Source: Nonomuraea sp. PA05 | Lineage (GTDB): Bacteria; Actinomycetota; Actinomycetes; Streptosporangiales; Streptosporangiaceae | Length of the DNA: 64,000 bases | Assembly: GCF_008086045.1 (NCBI RefSeq) | Contig: NZ_VSEY01000050.1 | Location: 23,772 to 87,771 of the forward strand | Direction of reading: 5' to 3' | Shown here: piece after piece, positions 46,588-54,830 of the stretch | Position numbering within the stretch: the first letter of the stretch is position 1 | Layout: every line of letters begins with the position of its first letter | Made by a program: the position numbers and the translations under genes | The notes under the pieces: model-generated | What the model was told of the DNA's origin: nothing | The model's input: only the letters and a program-made list of their open reading frames with translations | Databases searched by the model: none

Positions 46588-47339
46588 CACGTTAGTCCCC
46601 AGATGGCGAGGGCGGCGGCGGGCAGGGCGAGGGCGGTCCCCCAGTGGGCCGCGGAGGCCCGCAGGTCCTGGACGACGGGGAGCTGGCCGGAGTAGCCGCG
46701 GCTGAGCATGGCCAGGTGCACGCGTTCGCCCCGCTCGTACGAGCGGATGAACAGCGCCCCCGCCGACCGTGCGATCACCGGCACCTGCCGGAGGTTGCGC
46801 GCCTCGAACCCGCGCGACTCCCTGGCCACCCGCATCCTGCGCATCTCGTCCACGATCACGTCCATGTACCTGAGCATGAACATGGCGATCTGCACCAGCA
46901 GGCTCGGCAGCCGCAGCCGCTGCGCCCCCAGCAGGATGGCGCGCGGCTGCGTGGTGGCCGCCAGCAGGATGGAGGCGACCACGCCGAGCGAGGCCTTGGC
47001 CAGGATGTTCCAGGCCGCCCAGAGGCCGGGCACGCTCAGCGAGAGCCCCAGCACCTCGGTGCGCTCCCCCAGCCCGACGATCGGGATGAGGAACGCGAAC
47101 AGCACGAACGGCACCTCGATCACCATCCGCCGCAGCACGTACGTCAGCGGCACCCTGGCCGCCACCGCCACGCCGCCCAGCAGGACGGCGTACGCGGCGA
47201 ACGCCCAGAAGCGCTCGCGCGGCGTGGCCACCACCACGAGCGCGAAGGCGAAGACCGTCAGCAGCTTGCACTGCGGCGGCAGCCGATGCACGGCCGAGTC
47301 GCCCGGCAGGTAGAGCTGATGGTGGTGCCCAGCGCTCAC
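46584..47339 (-). CDS. cbiQ: ECF transporter transmembrane component CbiQ
   Basis: A 251-residue protein with several membrane helices. The two coupling-helix signatures are seen as MRRMRVARESRGFEARNL and RGERVHLAMLSRGYSG (A-R-G motifs), and it starts GHHHQLYLPGDSAVHRLPPQ, as in CbiQ. GTG 47339 lies 3 nt after the cbiM stop. It links the substrate-binding CbiM to the CbiO ATPase. Confidence 0.92.
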   Translation of the reverse strand: MSAGHHHQLYLPGDSAVHRLPPQCKLLTVFAFALVVVATPRERFWAFAAYAVLLGGVAVAARVPLTYVLRRMVIEVPFVLFAFLIPIVGLGERTEVLGLSLSVPGLWAAWNILAKASLGVVASILLAATTQPRAILLGAQRLRLPSLLVQIAMFMLRYMDVIVDEMRRMRVARESRGFEARNLRQVPVIARSAGALFIRSYERGERVHLAMLSRGYSGQLPVVQDLRASAAHWGTALALPAAALAIWGLTW

Positions 47340-47342
47340 AGA

Positions 47343-48344
47343 TCACACCCTGGTCTTGTCACGGCCGCGCGCGGCGAAGGCCACGGCGCCGGCGATGAGC
47401 AGCACCAGACCGACGCCGATGATCCCGGCCACGCCGACGGGGATCCCGCCCACCTCACCGTAGTCCGCCAGCGCCCACTCGCCGAACAGGTGGTCGGCCG
47501 CCTGGTCGATGAAGCCCTTGTTCTCGGCCACGGCCTCCAGCCCGTCGGGCGAGGAGGAGGCGAAGAAGGAGACGATCCCGGCCAGCACGAGGGTCACGCC
47601 GACGCCGCCGAGCAGGAAGGGCTTGAGCGGGCTGCGGGCGGTGACCAGCTCCTTCTCGGTGACGGTCGTGGTGGTGCCGCCGGCGCCGCGCAGTTCCAGC
47701 GGCTTGGCCAGGCCGCGGGCGCCGTACACGAGGTCGGGGCGGACGGCCAGGACCGCGCCGACGGTCGCCGCGGTGATCAGCGCCTCGCCTATGCCGATCA
47801 GCACGTGCACGCCGCCCATCGCGGCGGCGACCGCGCCCACGGAGATCGGGGCGGTGCCGCCGATCCAGAACAGCAGGGTGAAGACCAGCGCGGCGGCCGG
47901 CACCGAGATCAGCGCGGCCAGGAACGCCGCCACCACGACCTTGCCCCTGGCCACCGTGGTGACCAGCCGGAAGACGCCCCAGCCGACGAGCACCGTGACG
48001 ATGCCCATGATCGTGACGTTGACGCCGAGTGCCGTCAGCCCGCCGTCGGCGAAGAACACGCCCTGCACCAGCAGGACCACGGCCATACACAACACCCCTG
48101 TGTACGGCCCGACGAGTATCGCGGCCAGCGCGCCGCCCAGCAGGTGGCCGCTGGTGCCGGCGGCGACGGGGAAGTTGAGCATCTGCACGGCGAAGATGAA
48201 CGCCGCCACCAGCCCGGCCATGGGCGCGGTGCGGTCGTCGAGCTCGCGCCGCGCCCCTCGCAGGCAGACAGCGACGCCCGCGGCCGCCACGACCCCGGCC
48301 GAGATGGACGTCACTGCGTTGAAGAAGCCATCGGGAACGTGCAC
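47343..48344 (-). CDS. cbiM: Cobalt/nickel ECF substrate component, CbiM with fused CbiN-like PDGL domain
   Basis: A 333-residue membrane protein. GTG 48344 was chosen because it yields the obligatory N-terminal Met-His (MHVPDGFF), whose His2 coordinates the metal in CbiM/NikM; GGAGG lies 6 nt upstream. Residues 1-220 are CbiM (AGTSGHLLGGALAAILVGPY, GVHVLIGIGEALIT). Residues about 240-333 contain two helices flanking SSSPDGLEAVAENKGF, the PDGL/CbiN domain. Co and Ni cannot be told apart by sequence alone. I see no cobalamin riboswitch upstream. Confidence 0.92.
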   Translation of the reverse strand: MHVPDGFFNAVTSISAGVVAAAGVAVCLRGARRELDDRTAPMAGLVAAFIFAVQMLNFPVAAGTSGHLLGGALAAILVGPYTGVLCMAVVLLVQGVFFADGGLTALGVNVTIMGIVTVLVGWGVFRLVTTVARGKVVVAAFLAALISVPAAALVFTLLFWIGGTAPISVGAVAAAMGGVHVLIGIGEALITAATVGAVLAVRPDLVYGARGLAKPLELRGAGGTTTTVTEKELVTARSPLKPFLLGGVGVTLVLAGIVSFFASSSPDGLEAVAENKGFIDQAADHLFGEWALADYGEVGGIPVGVAGIIGVGLVLLIAGAVAFAARGRDKTRV

Positions 48345-48394
48345 GGCTGCCTCCAGGAAGAGGACGATCTCCAAGAAAAGCGGACAAACAAACG

Positions 48395-48409
48395 GTCCTA
48401 CTTTAGGAC
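48395..48409. promoter_or_regulatory. Dyad upstream of the Co/Ni transporter operon
   Basis: GTCCTA-CTT-TAGGAC, a perfect 6-bp dyad with a 3-nt spacer, 51 bp upstream of the cbiM start. It is a candidate metal-regulator site, but it matches no consensus I know and is not the TTGCAA-type Nur box. Confidence 0.4.
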
Positions 48410-48438
48410 ATCGTCTTGCACCTGCACATAGATGGCAA

Positions 48439-50247
48439 TTATCCCAACATTCTCTTCACCAGACTCTCCGCGCTCAGCCGCCGCACCACCGCGCTGAGCC
48501 GCCCCTTCCCCGAGGTCGCGTACGGCCGCACGCTCCTGAGCAGCGACGTTCCCCACCAGCGGCGCGGCCCGGCCACCGTATCGGTCTCGATCCTGAACCT
48601 GGCGGGCGGCCCGCCGAGATCCAGCTCCAGGTAGGCGTCCCAGGTGCCGGGCGTCAGCCTGCCCAGCGCGGGCCTGGCCGCGAACCCGCCGCCGGGCAGC
48701 GCCGTCACGCGGTCGGCGCGCTCGCACCCGCTGCGCCGCTCCCGCCACACGATCCGCTTGACCGCCGAGGCCGCCGGAGTGGTGCCGGCCACGGTGACCT
48801 CGCCGTCCATCAGCAGCCGATGGCCGAGCGCCCAGCGCATCCTGATCAGCCGCACCGTGCCGGGCACCGACACCACGTGGCCGCCCATGTCGATGCTCAG
48901 GTTCCCGTTGTCCCTGGTGAAGTAGGGCATGGCCACGACGCCGCCGAACAGCCGGGGCCGCGGCCTGGCGATACCGCTGTCGCGGTCGGCGCCGAGTCTG
49001 CCGAGCCTGATCACGCCCTCGATCTCGACGGCGACCCGCAGGTCCCAGATGCCGGAGCCGAGCGTGCCGACGTCCACCCTGGCGACGAACTCGCCGCCCG
49101 TGCGCTCGGCCGGCACGACCAGCTCCCTGGCCGGGTCGTTCCTGGCCCGCAGCACCACGGCCAGGGCGTCGTCCCTGGTGATCCCGTCCAGCCGGGCGGC
49201 GCCCGTCACCACCAGGTGATCGCCCTCCCAGCGCAGCCCGGTCAGCCTGCGCCGCACGGTGGCGCTCTCGATGCGGGCCAGGCGCACGAGGCGGTCGAGG
49301 TCGTCCAGCGCGCCGGCTCGCTGCCGGTCGATGGTGTTGAGCCGCTCGTGCACGCCGGGCGTGTACCACTCCTCGCACAGCGCGGCGACCTCCCGCGCGA
49401 TGTCCTTGCGCCGCACGTCGTCGCTGTCCAGGAACGGGGCTCCGAGCTGGGTGAACACGTCGAGCCTGAAGTGCCTGCGCAGCAGGTGGTCGCGCAGCGG
49501 GCCCGGCTCGACGTGCCTGGCCATGAGCCGGATGGGCTCCTTGATCATGGCCAGCCAGGCCAGCGGGTCCCGGCTGTCCGGCTGCTGCATGATGCTGCTG
49601 CCGTCGGGCCGGGAGACGAGGTGGTAGCAGTCGTAGTCGGCCACCACCGACATCGCCCTGGCGTGGCAGTAGGCGTGCACGGTGAACAGGATGTCCTCGC
49701 CGACCAGCATGCCCTCGCCGAACCTGATGCGGTGCCGGACGAGCAGGTCGCGCCTGAACAGCTTGAAGCAGCTCAGGCTGTTGTAGACGCCGCTGTCGCC
49801 CAGCTCCACCCGGTCGGCGCTGCGCGCGAACATCGACACGGGCGCCCGCCTGCCGTGGCCCACGACCTTGCCGAGCACGATGTCGGTGTCGTTGCGGTCG
49901 GCGACGGCGACCATGCGTTCGAGCGCCTCGGGGCCGAGGTGGTCGTCGGCGTCGCAGAAGAAGACGTACCGGCCGGTGGCGTGCTCGATGCCCACGTTGC
50001 GTGGCCGGCCCGCGCCGCCGCTGGCCTCGATGTGCACGACCTTGACGGTGCCCGGGTGGTAGGCGGCGTACAGGTCGAGCAGCTCGCCGCTGCCGTCGGT
50101 GGAGCCGTCGTCCACGACGACGATCTCCTTCTTCACCCGCTGGACGAGCGCCGAGGTGAGGCACCGGTCGAGGAAGGCCCGGCAGTTGTGAACGGGAATG
50201 ACGACGCTCACGTCGAACGCGCCGTCATCGGGCCCTGGCCCCTGCAT
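48439..50247 (-). CDS. Glycosyltransferase family 2 (TarP/TarS-like size and layout)
   Basis: About 602 residues from ATG 50247; GTG starts just upstream are also possible. The N-terminal GT-A domain has VSVVIPVHNCRAFLDRCLTS, EIVVVDDGSTDGSGELLD, the metal-binding DxD in FCDADDHLG, and the base region VGEDILFTVHAYCHARAM. The C-terminal 270 residues are beta-rich (VTGAARLDGITRDDALAVVL, GTLGSGIWDLRVAVEIEG), like the C-terminal modules of wall teichoic acid glycosyltransferases. No membrane helix is visible. It may decorate a teichoic-acid-like polymer. Confidence 0.82.
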   Translation of the reverse strand: MQGPGPDDGAFDVSVVIPVHNCRAFLDRCLTSALVQRVKKEIVVVDDGSTDGSGELLDLYAAYHPGTVKVVHIEASGGAGRPRNVGIEHATGRYVFFCDADDHLGPEALERMVAVADRNDTDIVLGKVVGHGRRAPVSMFARSADRVELGDSGVYNSLSCFKLFRRDLLVRHRIRFGEGMLVGEDILFTVHAYCHARAMSVVADYDCYHLVSRPDGSSIMQQPDSRDPLAWLAMIKEPIRLMARHVEPGPLRDHLLRRHFRLDVFTQLGAPFLDSDDVRRKDIAREVAALCEEWYTPGVHERLNTIDRQRAGALDDLDRLVRLARIESATVRRRLTGLRWEGDHLVVTGAARLDGITRDDALAVVLRARNDPARELVVPAERTGGEFVARVDVGTLGSGIWDLRVAVEIEGVIRLGRLGADRDSGIARPRPRLFGGVVAMPYFTRDNGNLSIDMGGHVVSVPGTVRLIRMRWALGHRLLMDGEVTVAGTTPAASAVKRIVWRERRSGCERADRVTALPGGGFAARPALGRLTPGTWDAYLELDLGGPPARFRIETDTVAGPRRWWGTSLLRSVRPYATSGKGRLSAVVRRLSAESLVKRMLG

Positions 50248-50256
50248 CGCCACCAC

Positions 50257-50571
50257 TCCACAGTCACGTCGCGTCGTCGTCCCGTCTCAGTATGTGATGG
50301 ACGCGGGTGTCCGTGGGGGCGGATCCGATGTCTTCGTTCTCGCCGCTTTGCGAACAACGGCGATTCTCGGCATTCTGCTGATAACCAGCGAGATCTCCGC
50401 CAATCAGCTCATTAAAGAGGGACCGAACGGTATTCAGGGATGAGGATTTACTCCCCGGGAGCTGTTTTTTCCCCGCCGGGTTCATTACGCCACCACCGGA
50501 GGTCGCCAGTGATCCTGGCGCGAGAGTCGCGCGTCTACAGTTAGGCAACCTTGACCGGGAGGTGGCGGGAA
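50257..50571. other. Gene-free stretch of about 315 bp
   Basis: It lies between divergent genes. It is more AT-rich than its surroundings. I see a T-tract near 50465-50470 and a small hairpin CGCCAG-TGATC-CTGGCG (50504-50520) in front of the 50572 gene. No supported coding frame or RNA gene. Confidence 0.5.
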
Positions 50572-50931
50572 ATGGGATCGGATCTCCGCAGCGGGACGGC
50601 CGACGGCTCGGCCGTGCACACTGCTGAGTTCATCGTCTCCTCGGCGCGCCTGACGGAGCTGCACGAATGCTCCGCAGTGCTGCGCCGCACGAGAGCGCGG
50701 GCCGAAGAGATCGTGGACGAGGCGCGCGCACTGCTGGCCGAGGCCGAGCAACACGGTGACATGGAGCGCGCGTACATGCTGCGCGACCAGCTCGAACAGG
50801 CGCGCGAGAGGTACGGGCAGGTGCTCAGCGCGTACTTGTTGCTCTCCCGCAGGATCAACGAGGAGCGGCAGGAGATTCTGCGAGCGCAGATGGACCGGGA
50901 CCGCCTGGCAGGCTTGTCAGGAGTCGCCTGA
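50572..50931 (+). CDS. Coiled-coil small protein of unknown function
   Basis: A 119-residue protein from ATG 50572. It is almost wholly helical and charged: RRTRARAEEIVDEARALLAE, MERAYMLRDQLEQARERYGQ and LSRRINEERQEILRAQMDRD, with heptad-like spacing. There is no signal or membrane segment and no known domain. It is followed after 18 nt by the ClpX-type zinc finger gene, probably as an operon. Confidence 0.65.
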   Translation: MGSDLRSGTADGSAVHTAEFIVSSARLTELHECSAVLRRTRARAEEIVDEARALLAEAEQHGDMERAYMLRDQLEQARERYGQVLSAYLLLSRRINEERQEILRAQMDRDRLAGLSGVA

Positions 50932-50949
50932 CAGCGCTACCGTCAGGCC

Positions 50950-51315
50950 ATGCCTGACTGGAAAGAGAACCTCCACTGCTCCTTCTGTCATAAGAAGAGC
51001 ACAGACGTGAACAAACTCATTGCCGGGCCTGGTGTGCACATTTGTGACGAATGTGTGGGCCTGTGCAGCGAAATCCTGGAACAGGAGCGGCTTGCCGCCT
51101 CGACAGAACCAAGGCTTCCCGCATGGGAATCCATGTCCGTGGAGCAAATACTCGAACATCTCCCGAAAATCGCCGCCGTACAGGCACAGGTGGATGACAA
51201 CCTACGCGACTGGGTGGCTCACGTTCGCTCCCGGGACGTGAGCTGGGAGCGCATCGGCGCCGCCCTCGGTATGACGCGGCAGTCCGCGTGGGAGCGTTTC
51301 AGGAGCGAATCCTGA
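50950..51315 (+). CDS. ClpX-type C4 zinc finger protein with C-terminal HTH-like segment
   Basis: A 121-residue protein. Cys10, Cys13, Cys32 and Cys35 (CSFCHKKSTDVNKLIAGPGV then HICDEC) have the CX2C-X18-CX2C spacing of the ClpX zinc-binding domain, which in ClpX recognises substrates and adaptors. No AAA+ domain follows. Instead, after about 50 residues there is SWERIGAALGMTRQSAWERF, an HTH of sigma region 4 type. It could be a DNA-binding regulator that uses the zinc domain for dimerisation or for Clp targeting. Confidence 0.8.
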   Translation: MPDWKENLHCSFCHKKSTDVNKLIAGPGVHICDECVGLCSEILEQERLAASTEPRLPAWESMSVEQILEHLPKIAAVQAQVDDNLRDWVAHVRSRDVSWERIGAALGMTRQSAWERFRSES

Positions 51316-51372
51316 TGCGCTGTGAACCTCTGTGGCATATGGGGCGTCCTAAACACTTAGGGAGGCCCGATC

Positions 51373-51477
51373 ATGCACGTCCTGGACGGCGTCGCGCCCG
51401 ATCTCGAACAGCTCCGCCTGGAGCTGCTCCTGATCCAGGCGCTGCACGAAGAGGCGGAGCGGCTGGCCGCCGACTGA
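51373..51477 (+). CDS. 34-residue small protein
   Basis: A short ORF with an excellent ribosome site (AGGGAGG at 51359-51365, 7 nt before the ATG). The product MHVLDGVAPDLEQLRLELLL then IQALHEEAERLAAD is an acidic amphipathic helix. A 15-bp terminator stem follows 4 bp after the stop. Signal, ORF and terminator together argue that it is expressed. The function is unknown. Confidence 0.5.
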   Translation: MHVLDGVAPDLEQLRLELLLIQALHEEAERLAAD

Positions 51478-51481
51478 ACGG

Positions 51482-51517
51482 GCTCCAGCTCCCCGGGGCA
51501 CACCGGGGAGCTGGAGC
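51482..51517. terminator. Strong bidirectional terminator
   Basis: GCTCCAGCTCCCCGG (51482-51496) pairs perfectly with CCGGGGAGCTGGAGC (51503-51517) around a 6-nt loop. It lies between the 34-residue ORF and the convergent CHRD gene. Confidence 0.9.
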
Positions 51518-51529
51518 AGGGGGTTGGCC

Positions 51530-52003
51530 TTACCCGAGCTGGCCCCTGATGGCGCCGGCCGGGAACTTCTTGTTGTGCACGTTGACGTAGTAGCGGTGCG
51601 GCCACTTGGCGATGGCGCGCAGCTCCCTGAACGTGAGCGTGGTCGCCGCGTTCTTGGCGTTCTGGTGCCGGACGGCCTTGACGCAGTCGCGTGCGAAGCC
51701 CTTGGCCGGAGCCTTGAGCGTGACGACGACCGGGCCGGCCACCCCCTTCCTGCCACGGTGGATGTGGGCCATGGTGGCCGGCCTGATCTTGCGAGCGGTG
51801 ATGACGTAGCACAACCGCCCGCGGCTCACCTCGTACGCGAACGTGCCGAAGCCGTTGCGGTCACCCGGCCCCGGGACCTCCTGCCCGCCGGTCATCCTGA
51901 CGCGCTGCGCGCTGGAGGCCGCGTCGGCCGAGGCCGGCAGCGCGACCAGGGTGGTGAGGGTGGCAGCGGTGGCGAGGGTGGCTGCTGCCAGCTGTCTGCG
52001 CAT
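51530..52003 (-). CDS. Secreted CHRD-domain protein
   Basis: A 157-residue protein. The Sec signal includes LAAATLATAATLTTLVALPA, with cleavage near ASADA. The rest is a single CHRD domain: MTGGQEVPGPGDRNGFGTFA, LCYVITARKI, ATMAHIHRGRKGVAGPVVVT and the closing YYVNVHNKKFPAGAIRGQLG. The function of bacterial CHRD proteins is not settled. GAGAGGA lies upstream of ATG 52003. Confidence 0.9.
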   Translation of the reverse strand: MRRQLAAATLATAATLTTLVALPASADAASSAQRVRMTGGQEVPGPGDRNGFGTFAYEVSRGRLCYVITARKIRPATMAHIHRGRKGVAGPVVVTLKAPAKGFARDCVKAVRHQNAKNAATTLTFRELRAIAKWPHRYYVNVHNKKFPAGAIRGQLG

Positions 52004-52148
52004 GGGATGAATTCCTCTCCCATCGGACTTCAGGACACCCTTCGCCACGGTTGCGCGGCACGAGCGGTTCGCGGGGGTAAGGGGAAAACCTCCCTCGGGT
52101 AAGGCACCTTTCCGGCTGCCGCCGGGCCCGGGCGTAAGATCCGGAGTC

Positions 52149-53096
52149 ATGCTGCGCTGCGCCGTGCTGGACGACTATCAGGACGTGGCCCTCGGTCTGG
52201 CCGACTGGTCCAGGGTGCGGGCGGAGAGCTTCCGCGAGCACTTCGGCCGCCAGGACGACCTCGTGGCCGCGATCCGCGACCACGAGATCGTGGTCGCCAT
52301 GCGCGAGCGCACGCCGTTCCCCGCCGAGCTGTTCGACCGGCTGCCCAGGTTGCGCCTGCTCGTCACCACCGGCATGCGCAACGCCTCCATCGACCTGGCG
52401 GCGGCGCGCGAGCACGGCGTCACCGTCTGCGGCACGGGCAGCACCAGCACCCCGCCGGTCGAGCTGACCTGGGCGCTCATCCTCGGCCTGACCCGCCACC
52501 TGGTGCCCGAGGCCGCGGCCATGCACGCGGGCGGGCCGTGGCAGCAGACGATCGGCGCCGACCTGCACGGCCGCACGCTCGGGCTGATCGGCCTTGGCAA
52601 GATCGGCTCGGGGGTGGCGGCGGTCGGGCGGGCGTTCGGCATGGACGTCGTGGCGTGGAGCGCGAACCTCACCGAGGAGCGGGCCGCCGGCTGCGGCGCT
52701 CGCCGGGCCCCCGACCTCGACGCGCTGCTGACCGCCTCCGACGTCGTCTCCGTGCACGTCGTGCTCGGCGACCGGACGCGAGGGCTCGTCGGCAAGCGGG
52801 AGCTGGGGCTGATGAAGCCCACGGCCTACCTGATCAACACGGCGCGGGCAGCCGTCGTCGACCAGGACGCGCTGGCCGCCGCGCTGCGCGCGGGGCGGAT
52901 CGCGGGGGCCGGGCTGGACGTGTTCGACCTGGAGCCGCTGCCCGAGGGGCACGAGTTCCGCACGTTGCCGAACGTGCTGGCCACGCCGCACCTCGGCTAC
53001 GTGACCGAGCTGAACTACGGCACCTACTACCGCGAGGCCGTCGAGGACATCGACGCCTTCATCGACGGCGCCCCCGTCCGCGTGCTGTCACTCTGA
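52149..53096 (+). CDS. D-2-hydroxyacid dehydrogenase family protein
   Basis: A 315-residue NAD(P)-dependent enzyme. The Rossmann motif is LGLIGLGKIGSGVAAVGRAF. The catalytic Arg is in LINTARAAVVDQ, Glu in LDVFDLEPLPEGH and His in LATPHLGYVTELN, a complete triad. TAAGAT ends 8 nt before ATG 52149, suggesting a near-leaderless transcript. Its last 9 bp overlap the convergent CGNR gene. Confidence 0.9.
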   Translation: MLRCAVLDDYQDVALGLADWSRVRAESFREHFGRQDDLVAAIRDHEIVVAMRERTPFPAELFDRLPRLRLLVTTGMRNASIDLAAAREHGVTVCGTGSTSTPPVELTWALILGLTRHLVPEAAAMHAGGPWQQTIGADLHGRTLGLIGLGKIGSGVAAVGRAFGMDVVAWSANLTEERAAGCGARRAPDLDALLTASDVVSVHVVLGDRTRGLVGKRELGLMKPTAYLINTARAAVVDQDALAAALRAGRIAGAGLDVFDLEPLPEGHEFRTLPNVLATPHLGYVTELNYGTYYREAVEDIDAFIDGAPVRVLSL

Positions 53097-53657
53097 CCTC
53101 GTCCTGGCCCTGAAGGCGGCGGTCTTCACGCGGTTCTGGCAGGCCGTGGAGCAGAAGCGGCGGGTGCCGTTGCGCGAGACGTCCACGTAGACGCGGTCGC
53201 AGTGCGGCGCCGTGCACACCCCCAGCCGGTCGTGGAACTCGCTGCCCAGCACGATCGCCAGGCCCGTGGCGCAGCTCGCCGCCCAGTCGCCGGCCATGGT
53301 GCCGCCGCGGCCGTGGAAGTGCAGGTGCCAGGGCTCGCCGTCGTGCCGTTCGAGCATCGGCCTGGCGTGCGTCTCCTCCAGCAGCGCGTTGACCTCCGTG
53401 GCCGCGCTGTCGATGTCGCCGGCCGCGACCCCGGCGAAAACCGTGCGCAGCCGGGCGGCGACCTGCGCCAGCTCGGCGCCCTCCGCCTCGGTGACCTGGC
53501 GGTGGGAGGTGTAGACGGCACGCAGGCCGGCGTCCGCCGCGGCGGCGGTGTCCGCCGGCACGGCGTAGGGCCGCCCGCGCCGCTCTCCGGGGGTCAGCTC
53601 GTTGACGAGCGACACCGCCACTCTGATCACGATGTCCGTGTGACTGTTGTAGTCCAA
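53088..53657 (-). CDS. CGNR zinc finger / ABATE-domain transcriptional regulator
   Basis: About 189 residues from TTG 53657; TTG 53699 is an alternative. The N-terminal ABATE region begins IRVAVSLVNELTPGERRGRP. The C-terminal zinc finger reads GVCTAPHCDRVYVDVSRNGT, RRFCSTACQNRVKTAAFRAR, the CGNR-type motif found in actinomycete DNA-binding regulators. It is divergent from a methyltransferase, with two direct repeats and a dyad between them. Confidence 0.88.
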   Translation of the reverse strand: MDYNSHTDIVIRVAVSLVNELTPGERRGRPYAVPADTAAAADAGLRAVYTSHRQVTEAEGAELAQVAARLRTVFAGVAAGDIDSAATEVNALLEETHARPMLERHDGEPWHLHFHGRGGTMAGDWAASCATGLAIVLGSEFHDRLGVCTAPHCDRVYVDVSRNGTRRFCSTACQNRVKTAAFRARTRSE

Positions 53658-53688
53658 TTGACCAGTTACACCTTCATGTTCTACGTTG

Positions 53689-53716
53689 TGACTGTCCAAA
53701 TCTTAGATGACAGTTA
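53689..53716. promoter_or_regulatory. Dyad and direct repeat between CGNR regulator and methyltransferase
   Basis: TGACTGTC (53689-53696) and GACAGTTA (53709-53716) form a dyad with 7 of 8 matches and a 12-nt spacer. The nonamer TGTGACTGT also occurs twice in direct orientation (53639-53647 and 53687-53695). A candidate site for the CGNR regulator. Confidence 0.45.
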
Positions 53717-53729
53717 CAGGAGGCGTTTC

Positions 53730-54488
53730 ATGCTCACCCACGATGCCGCGACGGAGTGGATCGCGCGCTGGGACCGCCAGCAGGAGGGTTACCTGCCCGA
53801 CAGGGAGGCCAGGTTCACGGCGCTGATCGACGCGGTGCAGGCGCTGGGGCGGCCCGACCCCGTGGTGGTGGACCTCGGTTGCGGCCCCGGATCGTTGTCG
53901 GCGCGGCTGCTCGAACGGCTCCCCGAGGCGACGGTGATCTCGGTGGACGCCGACCCGCTGCTGCTCGGGCTGGGGCGCGCGGCCTACCCGCGGCTCACGT
54001 TCGTCTCGGCCGACCTGCGGACGAGCGGATGGACCGGCCTGCTCGGCCTGGACGGCCGGCCCGTCGACGCCGCGGTCAGCACGACGGCGCTGCACTGGAT
54101 CTCCGAGCCCGAGCTGAAGGACGTCTACGCCGAACTGGCCACCGTGCTGCGGCCCGGCGGGCTGCTGCTCAACGGCGACCACATGGACACCGAGGACACC
54201 ACTCCCGCGCTGTCGCGGCTGGAGCACGAGGTGCACCGGCTGGAGAGCGAGCGGGTCTTCGGCCAGAACCCGCCGGAGGACTGGCGCACCTGGTGGGACG
54301 CGATCGAGGCCGACCCCGCCCTCGCCGAGCTCAACGCCGCCCGCACCACGGCCGGCCCGGCCCACCGCGGCTCCGAGTCGCACCTGCTCTCGCACCACGT
54401 CACCGCGCTGCGCGAGGCGGGCTTCGCCGAGATCGGCACGCTCTGGCAGCGGGGCAACAACCGCCTGCTGTGCGCCGTACGGGGCTGA
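53730..54488 (+). CDS. Class I SAM-dependent methyltransferase
   Basis: A 252-residue protein. Motif I is VVVDLGCGPGSLSARLLERL, with VISVDADPLLL after it and a VLRPGGLLLNGDHMD stretch for motif VI. The insertion near ALHWISEPELKDVYAELATV is usual for Methyltransf_25. GGAGG lies 7 nt before ATG 53730. It may be controlled by the divergent CGNR regulator. The substrate is unknown. Confidence 0.88.
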   Translation: MLTHDAATEWIARWDRQQEGYLPDREARFTALIDAVQALGRPDPVVVDLGCGPGSLSARLLERLPEATVISVDADPLLLGLGRAAYPRLTFVSADLRTSGWTGLLGLDGRPVDAAVSTTALHWISEPELKDVYAELATVLRPGGLLLNGDHMDTEDTTPALSRLEHEVHRLESERVFGQNPPEDWRTWWDAIEADPALAELNAARTTAGPAHRGSESHLLSHHVTALREAGFAEIGTLWQRGNNRLLCAVRG

Positions 54489-54551
54489 GCCTCGCGCGGG
54501 TTCTGGCCCACCGCTCTTCACCTCACCGGCGGCGGGCGACACAATGACCTC

Positions 54552-54830
54552 ATGCCGAGCTTCGAGCGGCTGACGATAGCGGAGGCCAGAACCCTCACCC
54601 GCGCCGAGCTCCTGCCCCGCATCGAGGAGGAGCAGAAGTACTGGTACGACCGCATCCACACGTGTGCGATGCGACCCGGCGACGACAAGGCGTTCAGAAC
54701 CTTCAACGACATCGTGCACATCGCCGCCAACCCCCACCGCGCCATCTCCGACACCGACGCCATCGCGGAGGGCAGGCCCTTCGACCGCGACTACTGGACC
54801 AAACCCCTCGGCGAGCTGGGCGAGCTGTAA
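54552..54830 (+). CDS. Small protein of unknown function
   Basis: A 92-residue protein with the sequence FERLTIAEARTLTRAELLPR, IEEEQKYWYDRIHTCAMRPG and NDIVHIAANPHRAI. It is soluble, acidic and helical, and has a well-formed codon pattern. No family recognised. Its last 40 bp overlap the DUF418 gene on the other strand. Confidence 0.6.
   Translation: MPSFERLTIAEARTLTRAELLPRIEEEQKYWYDRIHTCAMRPGDDKAFRTFNDIVHIAANPHRAISDTDAIAEGRPFDRDYWTKPLGELGEL

Noticed and set aside
48345..48438. Cobalamin riboswitch upstream of cbiM
   Set aside because: The leader is under 100 nt and no B12-box (GCCACTG-like) sequence is seen.
47509..50415. A 968-codon plus-strand frame over the Co/Ni transporter and glycosyltransferase
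   Set aside because: It is a GC-driven antisense frame with no recognisable sequence, while both minus-strand genes have clear motifs.
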